Origin: Bacteroides sp.
GTDB lineage: Bacteria; Bacteroidota; Bacteroidia; Bacteroidales; Bacteroidaceae
NCBI GenBank assembly: GCA_021202275.1
Contig: JAJQDI010000015.1
Coordinates: 224,637 to 288,636 of the forward strand
Length of the DNA: 64,000 bases
Direction: 5' to 3'
A model generated the notes under the pieces. The model was given only the letters and a program-made list of their open reading frames with translations, was not told the origin of the DNA and made no database searches. Shown here one piece after another: positions 54,170-64,000 of the stretch. Numbering within the stretch: position 1 is the first letter of the stretch; each line of letters begins with the position of its first letter. A program made the position numbers and the translations under genes.

Positions 54170-55903
54170 ATGAAACAATATAAATTATCAGCATTTCTGT
54201 TCGGCGTAGTGGCCATGATCGCTATAGCCGGATGTAGCATAGACCCTGTTTACTATACGGAAACGGTACCTGATACATTCTTTGAGACCCAGCAAAATGT
54301 ATGGCAACGATTCTATCGCCCCTTTACCCACTGGAGAAACTACATTGCAGGTGACAGATATAGATACGAGACCATGGAACTGGGTACAGATGAGATATGC
54401 ATGCCCAGACGCGGAGAAGACTTCTCAGATGTTGATTATGAAAAAAGACATATACATAACTTCAGTTCCGGTACCCGCCGTCTGGACAATGCCTGGGAAA
54501 AGATAACCCAGGGAATAGCGCACGCCTGGGATGCCCTGGAAGATATAGACGCGAATGTAGACTTTGAAAAGATGGGCTTTCCCGAAGGAACCCGGGAATC
54601 TATGCTCGCCCAATTGCGTACACTGGTTGCCTTCTACTACCTCGAAGGATTGGATCTTTGGGGAGGAATGCCGCTCTATTCTACAGTAAATACTCCTGTG
54701 GTCGGACGCTCTACAGATAAAGAGACATTTGACTTTATAGAAGAACTTCTGGATCTTGCGATCCCCGATCTTCCTGTAAAAGAAAGCCTGTACGAACTGG
54801 CTACCGGCAGTCTTACCCAGGCAGCAGGTGCCGCCCTGAAGGTACGCCTGTACTTTAATGCAAACGCTTACATAAAAAAAGACATGTACAGCGAAGCTGC
54901 TGAGATCTGTGAGGATATCATTGCCGGAAAATACGGAGAGTATGAGATCGCGGAAGACTGGAGAGAACCCTTCGGATTCACCAATAACAGATCGGGTGAG
55001 AACATCTGGTCAGTACCTTCAGACAATGTCTATCTACAAGGCTATGAAGCTGTAGTACGGGCAATTATGCATTACAACAGTAGAGATTATCTGAAAAACA
55101 ATGATGCCGGAGAAGGTTACAACGGAATATGCCTGACACCTTCACTGGACCCGGAAGGAAATCCATATACATATAAACTGGGAAGTCCTTTTGCTAAATT
55201 TGAAGATACAGACGTCCGTAAAAAACCCTATTACTATAAAGGAGATGGAGACTACGAGGGAATGTTCCTGTATGGTTTGCAGATCAACCCAGGGGATCTG
55301 GCAGATCCGACGATTGCATATGAAGACAAAGCCGCTACCCGGGGAACCAAAGAGTATGCCGGAGAAATCCTTGAATTCCGGGATCAGATAGCCCGTTTTT
55401 CGGAAGTGACCCCTGATAATCCTGTGGAAAACCTGGTATCAGATATGAAGTCCGGAGAAGAGAATTCCGGTGTCCGGCTGATGAAAATATCACCCATGCC
55501 CACTCTGGCAGATAACGACAAGAAATACGATCCTTACATTCCGGTAATCCGCCTGGCAGAGATCTATTATACATTGGCCGAATGCGAATTCAGGGCAGGT
55601 AATAAAGAGAAAGCTGCACAATGGATCAATTCTGTTCGCAAACGCTACTTCCCCGGTGAAGATCCGAATCCGGTGACGGCAACCAATCTGGACCAGTGGC
55701 GGCTGCTGGATGAATGGTTGATCGAATTTATTGGTGAGAACCGCCGCCGTACAGACCTCATTCGCTGGGATGTATACGTCAATGAAGACTGGTGGGCACA
55801 TACAGCATCAAAAGAACCGCACAAAAACAGATATCCTCTACACATTAACAGTCTGAATAGCAATGACCTGCTGGAACAGAATCCCGGCTATGGAGGCAAT
55901 TAA
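54170..55903 (+). CDS. SusD-like outer-membrane nutrient-binding lipoprotein
   Basis: A 577-residue lipoprotein (lipobox IAGC, about residues 19-22) that sits on top of the SusC barrel and captures ligands. Sequence follows the RagB/SusD pattern: RRLDNAWEKITQGIAHAWDAL early (TPR-like helices), ALKVRLYFNAN and AAEICEDIIAGKYGEYEI in the middle, and FIGENRRRTDLIRWD near the C-terminus. The ligand cannot be predicted, and the locus has no glycoside hydrolase. It shares a transcript with susC and ends at a clear terminator. Confidence 0.93.
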   Translation: MKQYKLSAFLFGVVAMIAIAGCSIDPVYYTETVPDTFFETQQNVWQRFYRPFTHWRNYIAGDRYRYETMELGTDEICMPRRGEDFSDVDYEKRHIHNFSSGTRRLDNAWEKITQGIAHAWDALEDIDANVDFEKMGFPEGTRESMLAQLRTLVAFYYLEGLDLWGGMPLYSTVNTPVVGRSTDKETFDFIEELLDLAIPDLPVKESLYELATGSLTQAAGAALKVRLYFNANAYIKKDMYSEAAEICEDIIAGKYGEYEIAEDWREPFGFTNNRSGENIWSVPSDNVYLQGYEAVVRAIMHYNSRDYLKNNDAGEGYNGICLTPSLDPEGNPYTYKLGSPFAKFEDTDVRKKPYYYKGDGDYEGMFLYGLQINPGDLADPTIAYEDKAATRGTKEYAGEILEFRDQIARFSEVTPDNPVENLVSDMKSGEENSGVRLMKISPMPTLADNDKKYDPYIPVIRLAEIYYTLAECEFRAGNKEKAAQWINSVRKRYFPGEDPNPVTATNLDQWRLLDEWLIEFIGENRRRTDLIRWDVYVNEDWWAHTASKEPHKNRYPLHINSLNSNDLLEQNPGYGGN

Positions 55904-55957
55904 TCTGTCAGGACAGAAACCTGGACATTATTTTTTCAGGTAATGAGACTGTAATTG

Positions 55958-55995
55958 AAAATGGGAGTGTGTCCCTGCAGGCACCTCCCATTTTT
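55958..55995 (+). terminator. Terminator of susC-susD
   Basis: AAAATGGGAG pairs with CTCCCATTTT and TTTTT closes the stem. The metallophosphatase gene downstream probably has its own promoter. Confidence 0.75.
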
Positions 55996-56038
55996 AGGAA
56001 ACAACCAGTAACTATCGGAATATTTCAGATTAAAAATC

Positions 56039-56046
56039 TAACTTTG
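56039..56046 (+). promoter_or_regulatory. -7 box of the metallophosphatase gene
   Basis: TAACTTTG fits TAnnTTTG, about 85 bases before the ATG at 56130. No -33 box is clear. Confidence 0.4.
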
Positions 56047-56129
56047 AAGCAGGTTAATACCACGAACCGATCTGAGATCATACTCCACTCTGCACCATCG
56101 GTTCAATGAACTTATTAGAATGTAAAACC

Positions 56130-57479
56130 ATGAAGAAGATTACTTTTTTACTGACAGTACTGGTCATATCTTTTCTATTTACTTCGGCATCCGCAAAAGA
56201 ATATCCTTATGAATGGCTTTCCCTGGGAATGAGTGAATCCCCTGCCACCATACAACGAGTCAGATGGCGCACGACAACCGACCTGCCTCAGGCGGTTGCG
56301 GAACTCACACCGGCCCGACCTTCACCGGATCTGTGGAACGATGTCACACTCTATCAGGCGGTATCTGAAACAAAAGAGGACTACGGAGTAGTTAGATGTT
56401 ACCACCATATCACTTTTCACAACCTCACCCCCGATACAAAATACCTCTACCGCATAGGCGATGGCAATGACCATTGGAGCGAATGGTATCCATTCAAAAC
56501 AGCCAAGACCACCAACGACGAATTCTCATTTATCTACATCTCCGATGTACAGGTAGGTATTCACGATCATTATCCGCGCGTGATCCGGCAGGCCACCAGA
56601 TCCTCGGCAGACGCATCGTTCATTATGTTCGCAGGCGACCTCACCGGAGGAGCATCGGAATGGGAATGGAATGCTTTCTTCCAGGCCAACGGCTGGATCT
56701 TCGGTATGATCCCTGTTGTACCTATTCCCGACAGTCACGAGTATACACACGGCAAACTGACCACCTACTGGGATCATCTGTTCAGCTATCCGGAAAATAC
56801 ACCGAAAGAGCTATCGGAACAGGGCAATTACTTTTTCGACTACCAGGGATGCCGTTTCCTGATGATCAATACCAAAGAATTGCTGAGTGACAGTGAAGAG
56901 TACCGTGCCCTGGCATTGGCATGGATAGAAGAGAAACTGGCAACCAATCCTTACAAATGGTGCGTGGTGCAACAGCACCGCCCTATCTATTCCGTAGCGG
57001 AAGGTCGTAACAGCGAAGGCATATACGAACACCTCAATCCGCTGTACGAGAAATACGATGTAGACCTGGTACTCACCGGACACGACCATATCTATGCCCG
57101 TATGCGGGGAGAGAATAGTCTCAAAGATTCCGACCAGCTATCCGGACCCATACATGTGGTATCCATCGCAGGCTCGCAGGTATATGTACCCGAATTCTAT
57201 ACCTATGTAGAAAGGATAGGCTCTAACATCCAGCTGTATCAGAACGTAACTATCAATGAAAATTACCTGGAATTCAAAGCCTATCTGGCAACAGGCGAAC
57301 TATACGATCATTTCCTTATCAACAAGCCCGGTGATTCGAAGTCCTTCACAGACAAAGCGGTGGGATGGCCCGAGATCACCGATATACCAACAAAGACATG
57401 GCAGGTATATACGGAAGAAGATATGGCGCGTTTCCGTCGCCAACGGGAAGAATATCTGAAATCTAAATCTACTAATTAA
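56130..57479 (+). CDS. Secreted purple-acid-phosphatase-like metallophosphoesterase
   Basis: A 449-residue secreted protein with a signal peptide (1-22, ending TSASA). Residues about 30-120 look like the FN3-type domain of purple acid phosphatases. The phosphoesterase domain has ISDVQ (D139), GDLTGG (D170), VVQQH (H283) and GHDH (H318, H320). The motif that should read GNHE is PDSHEY at residues 200-205, so the usual metal-binding Asn is Ser202 and the Gly is Asp201. Activity could be low or altered. A start at 56106 is possible, but the signal peptide fits the ATG at 56130 better. It follows the SusC/SusD operon and may process the imported compound, which is inference. Confidence 0.82.
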   Translation: MKKITFLLTVLVISFLFTSASAKEYPYEWLSLGMSESPATIQRVRWRTTTDLPQAVAELTPARPSPDLWNDVTLYQAVSETKEDYGVVRCYHHITFHNLTPDTKYLYRIGDGNDHWSEWYPFKTAKTTNDEFSFIYISDVQVGIHDHYPRVIRQATRSSADASFIMFAGDLTGGASEWEWNAFFQANGWIFGMIPVVPIPDSHEYTHGKLTTYWDHLFSYPENTPKELSEQGNYFFDYQGCRFLMINTKELLSDSEEYRALALAWIEEKLATNPYKWCVVQQHRPIYSVAEGRNSEGIYEHLNPLYEKYDVDLVLTGHDHIYARMRGENSLKDSDQLSGPIHVVSIAGSQVYVPEFYTYVERIGSNIQLYQNVTINENYLEFKAYLATGELYDHFLINKPGDSKSFTDKAVGWPEITDIPTKTWQVYTEEDMARFRRQREEYLKSKSTN

Positions 57480-57544
57480 GTTAACAACTAATAATTAGAT
57501 TTCTCCTGGTTTGATCCCCGTGCACGAACAAAAGGATCAACAAA

Positions 57545-57580
57545 AAAAATACCCGCGTCGCGATTGACGAGGGTATTTTT
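57545..57580. terminator. Bidirectional terminator between the phosphatase and guaA
   Basis: AAAAATACCCGCGTC and GACGAGGGTATTTTT form a 15-pair stem with one mismatch. It lies beyond both converging stops. Confidence 0.85.
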
Positions 57581-57595
57581 GTATTTGTCTAAAGC

Positions 57596-59120
57596 CTACT
57601 CCCATTCTATCGTCGCGGGAGGCTTGGAGCTGATATCGTACGTCACACGGTTCACTCCCTTGACCCTGTTAATAATATCATTCGAGATCTTGCCCAGGAA
57701 ATCGTAAGGAAGATGCGCCCAATCGGCTGTCATCGCGTCTGTAGAGGTAACGGCGCGCAAAGCAACAGCCCGCTCATAGGTACGCTCATCGCCCATCACA
57801 CCGACCGACTGCACCGGTAGCAGAATAACTCCCGCCTGCCATACCTGATCGTACAATCCCCAGTCGCGCAATCCCTGGATAAATATATCATCCGCATCCT
57901 GAAGGATACGTACCTTCTCCGGAGTAATATCTCCCAGGATACGCACAGCAAGTCCCGGTCCCGGAAAAGGGTGTCGTCCGATCAGGTGCTCCGGCATACC
58001 CAGTTCACGACCTACCCGGCGTACCTCGTCTTTAAACAACAGGCGGAGAGGTTCACACAATTTCAGATTCATTTTCTCGGGAAGCCCTCCCACATTGTGG
58101 TGACTTTTGATCACTGTACCTGTGATAGACAACGACTCTATGCAATCGGGATAGATGGTTCCCTGTGCCAGCCATTTGACATCCTGTATCTTATGAGCCT
58201 CTTCATCGAAAACGTCAATGAATCCTTTGCCTATGATCTTACGTTTCTGTTCCGGGTCTGTTACCCCCGCCAGTTCACCGAAGAAACGGGCACTGGCATC
58301 CACACCGATCACGTTCAAGCCCAGACATTCATAATCATGCAATACATTGGTAAACTCATTCTTACGCAACATTCCATGGTCTACAAAGATACAGGTCAGG
58401 TTCTTACCGATCGCTTTGTTAAGCAGCACTGCCGCCACAGAAGAGTCGACCCCCCCCACTCAGTCCGAGCACCACTTTATCATCACCCAGCTGCTCTTTC
58501 AGTTCAGCTACCGTACTCTCTATAAAAGAGGCGGGAGACCAGTCCTGACGGCACCCACAGACATCTACCACAAAGTTTTTCAGCATCTGGGTCCCGTCTT
58601 CGCTGTGAAATACCTCCGGATGGAATTGTACGCCCCAGATCTGTTCATCCTCTACCTGGTAAGCGGCAATAGCCACCTTATCCGTAGAAGCAATGGTTTT
58701 GAAGTTCTCAGGAACCGCGGTGATCGTGTCACCGTGGCTCATCCATACCTGAGTATTGTCTTTCACCCCGCGGAACAGCACATTGTCTTTGCAGAAAGAA
58801 GCCAAGTGTGCCCGTCCGTACTCACGTGTATTGGCCGGCTCTACCTTTCCACCCTGGGAATAAGCCATAAACTGTGCTCCGTAACAAATACCCAGGATCG
58901 GATATTTTCCGCGGATCTCACTCAATTCCGCTTTGAACGCTTTGTCGTCATAAACCGAAAAAGGACTTCCCGAAAGAATCACCCCTTTCACCGTTTCATC
59001 ACCTGCCGGAAATTTATTGTACGGCACAATCTCGCAATATGTATCGAGTTCGTGTACCCGCCGACCGATAAGCTGAGTGGTCTGTGAACCGAAATCAAGT
59101 ATGATAATCTTCTCTTGCAT
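57596..59120 (-). pseudogene. guaA: GMP synthase (glutamine-hydrolyzing), frameshifted
   Basis: Enzyme of about 507 residues that converts XMP to GMP. The glutaminase part (59120 to about 58500) has [14 protein letters not shown], the catalytic Cys in GICYGAQF and the His/Glu pair [13 protein letters not shown]. The ATP-pyrophosphatase P-loop should read LSGGVDSS, and the C-terminal part ends PPATIEWE. The two parts lie in different frames: the minus strand reads a run of eight G (plus-strand C at 58450-58457) where seven G give [14 protein letters not shown]. The first frame runs on to 58419 and the second starts at 58459. Because guaA is needed for guanine nucleotides unless bases are supplied, the extra base is probably a consensus error. 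The start at 59120 is chosen over 59150. Confidence 0.93.
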
Positions 59121-59370
59121 ATAATGAGGGTATAAGATAATTTGGTGCAAAAATAGACAAATTCTTTGTCTCCTTATCTATACTTGAATAACATTTCTAC
59201 TATTTTATCAGATAAGTACTTCTGCTTTTCGGGGATGCAAGAAAAATTCTCACCTCATACACAAAAAAGGTGTTCAACATGGGATCAGAAGCAGAAAAAA
59301 ACAGGATAAAAAAAACAAATAGAATAAAATTATGAACACCACGAACAGGAGTACATATGGAAAAGTCAAA

Positions 59371-59425
59371 GCTGCACAAAATTTACACCAGACCTGCACC
59401 AGACTTGCATCAAATCTGCACAGTT
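59371..59425. repeat. Five 11-base repeats, consensus YYTGCACCARA
   Basis: Units start at 59371, 59382, 59393, 59404 and 59415: GCTGCACAAAA, TTTACACCAGA, CCTGCACCAGA, CTTGCATCAAA and TCTGCACAGTT. The period equals about one DNA turn. Confidence 0.6.
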
Positions 59426-59567
59426 CCCTAATGATCATCATATAATCAACTGTATAGAAAAAAAATAAGAATAAGACACTCTCTTAAGGGAGAAATAAAG
59501 ATACGGAACAAACTATAAAGAACAGCCTGTTGGTAACCCGATCAGCCAGATGATTCTACCCCACAAA

Positions 59568-59656
59568 AATTCCGCCCGGATTGCATAAGCATTCGGGCGG
59601 AATTACATAAGCATGGGAGACAAGCTGCATAAGCATCTGGCGCGAGTTGCACAAGC
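59568..59656. repeat. Four 22-base repeats with TTGCATAAGC core, plus hairpin
   Basis: Cores TTGCATAAGC, TTACATAAGC, CTGCATAAGC and TTGCACAAGC start at 59581, 59603, 59625 and 59647, 22 bases apart. The first core is the loop of a perfect 11-bp stem (59568-59578 with 59594-59604). The spacers are GC-rich and differ. Confidence 0.6.
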
Positions 59657-59713
59657 TCCGGAACTGAATACAACACCCACCTTACCCCAAGAAGGATATA
59701 CGTTGAACCGGGA

Positions 59714-60175
59714 TCAGGACTTTATCTGTTCCTGAGCAGGTTGACGGGTTTGTTGTTTCAGCAGGTCACGTATCTCAGTCAGCAATTCTTCCTCTTTCGT
59801 AGGTTGGGGAGGTGCGGCAGCTTTTTCCTCTTCTTTTTTATGGGTCAGGCGGTTTACCAATTTCACCAACAGGAACACGGAAAAAGCGACGATCAGAAAG
59901 CTGAACACCGCCTGCAGGAAATTTCCGTAATTGATGGCAACCCCGGCAACCTGACTCCCGTCCGCGGCAACTCCCAGAGATTTCAGTGTCAGTTTCAGGT
60001 CCGTGAAATTGACCCCTCCCATCAGCAATCCGATAGGAGGCATGATCACATCCGCAACTAAAGAAGAGACAATATTATTGAAAGCCCCTCCAATGATGAC
60101 CCCGACCGCCAGATCGATCACATTGCCTCTCATAGCAAAAGTTTTAAACTCCTGCAAAAATGATTTTTTTCCCAT
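59714..60175 (-). CDS. mscL: Large-conductance mechanosensitive channel MscL
   Basis: A 153-residue inner-membrane channel that opens under membrane tension and protects against osmotic downshock. It has the N-terminal helix [17 protein letters not shown]1 [19 protein letters not shown], the periplasmic loop, TM2 near residues 83-105 and a C-terminal helix [16 protein letters not shown] longer frame to 60196 is possible, but the ATG at 60175 gives the usual N-terminus. Confidence 0.95.
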   Translation of the reverse strand: MGKKSFLQEFKTFAMRGNVIDLAVGVIIGGAFNNIVSSLVADVIMPPIGLLMGGVNFTDLKLTLKSLGVAADGSQVAGVAINYGNFLQAVFSFLIVAFSVFLLVKLVNRLTHKKEEEKAAAPPQPTKEEELLTEIRDLLKQQTRQPAQEQIKS

Positions 60176-60225
60176 CTTTTGATATTTAAATAACATTCGA
60201 AGATGCGATTATCAAAAGAATTTGT

Positions 60226-60233
60226 TACTTTTG
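60226..60233 (+). promoter_or_regulatory. -7 box of gapA
   Basis: TACTTTTG fits TAnnTTTG, about 80 bases before the ATG. No -33 element stands out. Confidence 0.5.
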
Positions 60234-60275
60234 CACCACATTTAATAAGAGAATAACAAAGGTTTTGAAATTTAG

Positions 60276-61325
<1,050 letters not shown>

Positions 61326-61344
61326 TTGATTACTGACTTTATAG

Positions 61345-61374
61345 AAAAGCTGCTCATTACGGGCAGCTTTTTTT
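61345..61374 (+). terminator. Terminator of gapA
   Basis: AAAAGCTGC pairs with GCAGCTTTT around a 9-base loop, followed by TTT. Confidence 0.85.
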
Positions 61375-62222
61375 ATACCTGAATTCTGAATTATAGTCTT
61401 ATTTTAGTCCATATTCCTCAGGTTGCAGTGGGTATTGCCTGGGGTTTGCCTGGTATGAATTAAGTACTACCTACTATTCAGTATATTTTCCATATAATTA
61501 CTTTTGTTTTCTTTAGAGATATTCCCCTTTCATTTGTCTTCATGCCCTGAAGGGGCAGCTCATTCTACTCCCATAGTAACATAGCCGTCAGGCTAAGAGA
61601 TCAGCTGTTCTTATATTTCCTGTAGTTCGATTCCCGGATATCCAACAGCCCGATAGTTGTGTTTCATACCATCCCGTTACTGAGGTCTGTGCAAGTCTGT
61701 TCTCTGTTTTCCGCAAAGGGGATAAATCCATAGTCCAGGGTTGTCTCTGGAGAGCGAAACGCCAGTGAAGCGGAACAAAGCTCCCCCGGATAAACAGTTC
61801 CACAGCGTTCAACCTTGCAAAGATTGCATCCAGGATATTTCCTACTTTGATAGGTGCAACTTCTTCAAAGTGGTTCCTGGTGTGTACTTTTCGCATCCCA
61901 GGGTACGCTTCCCTCTGGCTCCACTATCGTTTCACCACGGGCTGCTTAACCACTGGGCTACCTATCTATCCCCTTCGGAGAACAAAGGGATGTAGATCAT
62001 GGCAATAGAATGAAGTATGTCCACTACATAAAGAGGAAATCATCTCTTATCCTGAGGGCTATGCCCACAATAAGTTGGATGAAAAGAAGCCGAATACAAT
62101 TTATAGACCCTACATCCGCATGCTCTGAAAATTTTAAAGAAATTTAAACCATAGATAAACAACCTCTTCTAATACTTTGTTAAAAAGAAAGCACGCCGGA
62201 TAGGAATAATGTTTTAATTTAG
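61375..62222. repeat. Long gene-free stretch with family III repeat words
   Basis: About 850 bases. Short frames exist (61588-61896 minus, 61741-61995 plus) but look like translated repeat. GC-rich words such as CCCTGAAGGGGCAG, CCGCAAAGGGGATAAATCC and CCCCTTCGGAGAAC recur in similar form at 330-360 and 4066-4080. I see no functional gene or structured RNA that I can name. Confidence 0.45.
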
Positions 62223-62230
62223 TACTTTTG
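62223..62230 (+). promoter_or_regulatory. -7 box of the M3 peptidase gene
   Basis: TACTTTTG fits TAnnTTTG, 44 bases before the ATG at 62274. Confidence 0.5.
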
Positions 62231-62273
62231 TATGCACTAAATTTTATATCAAGTCATTCATCATTCGACGTAT

Positions 62274-64000
62274 ATGAAGAAAATCCATCTAGTATTGATC
62301 TCAATCTGTATGACAAGCATGCTACAAGCTCAAAACCCTTTTTTTGAAAAGTATAACACCCCTCATCAGACCGTTCCGTTTGATAAAATACAAAACGAGC
62401 ACTTCGAACCCGCCATCCGGGAGGGAATCCGCCGGCATGCCGCGGAGGTGGATGCCATAGTAAATAACCCGGAAGCACCTGATTTTGCCAATACCATTCT
62501 CGCATTAGAGAAATCAGGGGAACTTCTGGATCGCGTCACCACTGTATTCGGAAACCTGAGAAGCGCAGAGACAAATGACGAGTTACAGAAACTGGCACAG
62601 GAGATGATGCCTCTGTTGAGTGAACACAACAATAACATCAATCTCAACGAAAAACTTTTCGAACGTGTAAAAACGGTATACCAGCAGAAAGATGTCCTGG
62701 AGCTGAATCCGGAACAAAGCCGTTTGCTGGAAAATACATACGATAGTTTCATCCGTCGGGGAGCCAATCTGCAAGGCGAGGCAAAAGACAAATACCGGGA
62801 ACTGACCCAGAAACTCAGTACGCTCACTCTGGAATTCAGTGAGAACAATCTGAAAGAGGCAAACAATTACCAGTTGGTAATCACGGACAAAAAGCAACTG
62901 GCCGGACTTCCCGAAAGCGCCATAGAAGCTGCTGCGGAAACAGCCAGAGAAAAAGGCAGCGAAGGATGGGTATTCACCCTCCATGCTCCCAGCTACATCC
63001 CATTCATGACCTATGCGGATGACCGGGAACTGCGCCGGGAACTATATATGGCCTACAATACCAAAAGTACACATGACAATGAGTACAACAACTTAGAAAT
63101 AGTCAAAGACCTGGTGAATACAAGGATGGAGATCGCCCAGGTTCTGGGATTTGACAACTACGCTGAATATACGCTACTCAAGAGAATGGCGCAAAACAGC
63201 GACGGTGTATATAATCTGCTCAACCAGTTGTTAGAGGCTTACACCCCAACCGCACAGAAAGAGTATCAGGAAGTACAGGAGCTGGCACGCACGGAGCAAG
63301 GTGCCGGTTTCACCGTGATGCCCTGGGACTGGAGCTATTATTCCAATAAATTGAAAGATCAGAAGTTCAGTATCAACGATGAAATGCTACGTCCCTACTT
63401 CGAACTGGAAAACGTGAAAAGCGGCGTATTCGGACTGGCTACTGAGTTGTATGGCATTACTTTCAGGAAAAACCCGGAGATCCAGGTATATCATCCCGAA
63501 GTAGACGCGTATGAAGTATATGATAAAGACGGTTCTTTCCTGTCTGTACTGTATACGGATTTCCACCCGAGAGCCGGAAAACGCGCGGGTGCCTGGATGA
63601 CCTCTTTCAAAGGACAATGGATAGACGAAGAAACAGGTGAGAACAGTCGCCCCCATGTTATGCTCGTCATGAACTTCACCAAACCGACAGAAAGTCGTCC
63701 GGCCTTACTCACATTCGATGAAGTGATCACTTTCCTGCACGAGTTCGGACATGGTCTGCATGGCATGTTCGCCAATACAACTTATGAAAGCATGAGTGGT
63801 ACAAGTGTATACTGGGATTTCGTTGAATTACCCTCACAGCTGATGGAGAATTTCGGGATCGAGAAAGAATTCCTGAACACTTTTGCCAGACATTATCAGA
63901 CGGGAGAACTGATACCCGAAGAACTGATCCGACGCCTGGTAGACGCGGCTAACTTCAACGCGGCGTATGCCTGCCTGCGACAGGTAAGTTTCGGACTGTT
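62274..64000 (+). CDS. dcp: M3 family metallopeptidase (peptidyl-dipeptidase Dcp-like), 3' end outside the window
   Basis: The frame is open from the ATG at 62274 to the window end, about 575 residues of an expected 690 or so. A signal peptide is present (1-19, ending MLQAQ), so the enzyme acts in the periplasm. The N-terminal helical half includes VPFDKIQNEHFEPAI and LNPEQSRLLENTY, as in Dcp/oligopeptidase A. The zinc motif HEFGHGLHG is near residue 489. Dcp-like enzymes remove dipeptides from peptide C-termini. The last visible residues are CLRQVSFGL. Confidence 0.93.
   Translation, partial: MKKIHLVLISICMTSMLQAQNPFFEKYNTPHQTVPFDKIQNEHFEPAIREGIRRHAAEVDAIVNNPEAPDFANTILALEKSGELLDRVTTVFGNLRSAETNDELQKLAQEMMPLLSEHNNNINLNEKLFERVKTVYQQKDVLELNPEQSRLLENTYDSFIRRGANLQGEAKDKYRELTQKLSTLTLEFSENNLKEANNYQLVITDKKQLAGLPESAIEAAAETAREKGSEGWVFTLHAPSYIPFMTYADDRELRRELYMAYNTKSTHDNEYNNLEIVKDLVNTRMEIAQVLGFDNYAEYTLLKRMAQNSDGVYNLLNQLLEAYTPTAQKEYQEVQELARTEQGAGFTVMPWDWSYYSNKLKDQKFSINDEMLRPYFELENVKSGVFGLATELYGITFRKNPEIQVYHPEVDAYEVYDKDGSFLSVLYTDFHPRAGKRAGAWMTSFKGQWIDEETGENSRPHVMLVMNFTKPTESRPALLTFDEVITFLHEFGHGLHGMFANTTYESMSGTSVYWDFVELPSQLMENFGIEKEFLNTFARHYQTGELIPEELIRRLVDAANFNAAYACLRQVSFGL

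Larger units (their letters stand above)
59121..59713. other. guaA-mscL gap with 11-base phased TGCA repeats
   Basis: No gene. Two clusters are described separately: 59371-59425 and 59581-59656. The rest is AT-rich, with an inverted AACACC/GGTGTT pair near 59270 and 59335. Confidence 0.5.

Noticed and set aside
59581..59656. CRISPR-like regular repeats
   Set aside because: Cores are only about 10 bases, spacing is 22 and there are no cas genes; real arrays have repeats of 28 or more bases with longer spacers.
59121..59713. Possible replication origin because of iteron-like repeats
   Set aside because: No DnaA-box clusters (TTATCCACA type) and no dnaA or dnaN nearby.
61588..61995. Short frames on both strands after gapA
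   Set aside because: They fall in repeat-like DNA and have no codon pattern or motif of a real gene.

Overview
The window is chromosomal DNA of a Bacteroidales bacterium, most likely Parabacteroides or another Tannerellaceae/Bacteroidaceae relative. The evidence is type III glutamine synthetase, a SusC/SusD pair, DUF4270, DUF4836, DUF5063, DUF5687 and DUF6377 proteins, lipoprotein signals of Bacteroidetes type, the fused Nfn/GltA-like oxidoreductase, the GH57-GT4-debranching cluster, and promoters of the Bacteroides form (TTTG, about 20 bases, TAnnTTTG) with no consistent Shine-Dalgarno sequences. I see no tRNA or rRNA gene, no prophage, no complete insertion sequence and no CRISPR array. Most of the window is housekeeping DNA.

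Layout. 1-5484: end of glutamine synthetase, a Crp/Fnr regulator, a secreted GH20 hexosaminidase with a frameshift, and a WG-repeat lipoprotein. 5488-10470 (minus): HlyIII family membrane protein, then ftsK-lolA-trxB. 10777-13221: DUF5063, a 3'-5' exonuclease, an RlmI-type methyltransferase. 13643-19782: NupG-type transporter, bifunctional nuclease, rsmE, DUF4836 lipoprotein, ABC ATPase and MacB/FtsX-type permease. 20294-31819: miaA, lipid kinase, kdsA, a badly broken M16 protease, a DUF5687/ABC exporter pair, NlpC/P60 lipoprotein, TraB/GumN protein, HAD phosphatase, rplU-rpmA. 32394-36105: serS and the Nfn-like fusion. 36719-45416: panC-panD, a short glycogen synthase-like protein with a DUF4270 lipoprotein, and the opposing debranching enzyme-GT4-GH57 operon. 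45584-48767: rhomboid protease, LuxR-type regulator, MarC, second Crp/Fnr protein. 49370-57479: DUF6377 regulator, SusC, SusD and a metallophosphatase, a small PUL-like locus. 57596-64000: guaA (frameshifted), mscL, gapA and the start of an M3 peptidase.

The most interesting material is between genes. Two copies of the same small RNA gene (13331-13396 plus strand, 19946-20010 minus strand) share a nearly identical 32-base 5' part, different terminator hairpins and a Bacteroides -7 box. Three families of short dispersed intergenic repeats recur: one with GATTTACGATT/AATCGTAAATC ends, one built of ACTTATAACTTAAA words, and one GC-richer (CCCCGAAGGGGAT, ACCAACGGTCGACG). The guaA-mscL gap carries TGCA words phased at 11 or 22 bases.

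Five genes are interrupted. Three have one extra base in a run of A or C (GH20, DUF6377, guaA), susC has one in-frame TGA, and the M16 protease has a TAG, a one-base loss and a 66-base duplication/insertion with a stop. Because guaA is normally needed for growth and most changes sit in homopolymers, consensus errors are the simplest explanation for many of them, but the M16 gene looks truly decayed or misassembled.
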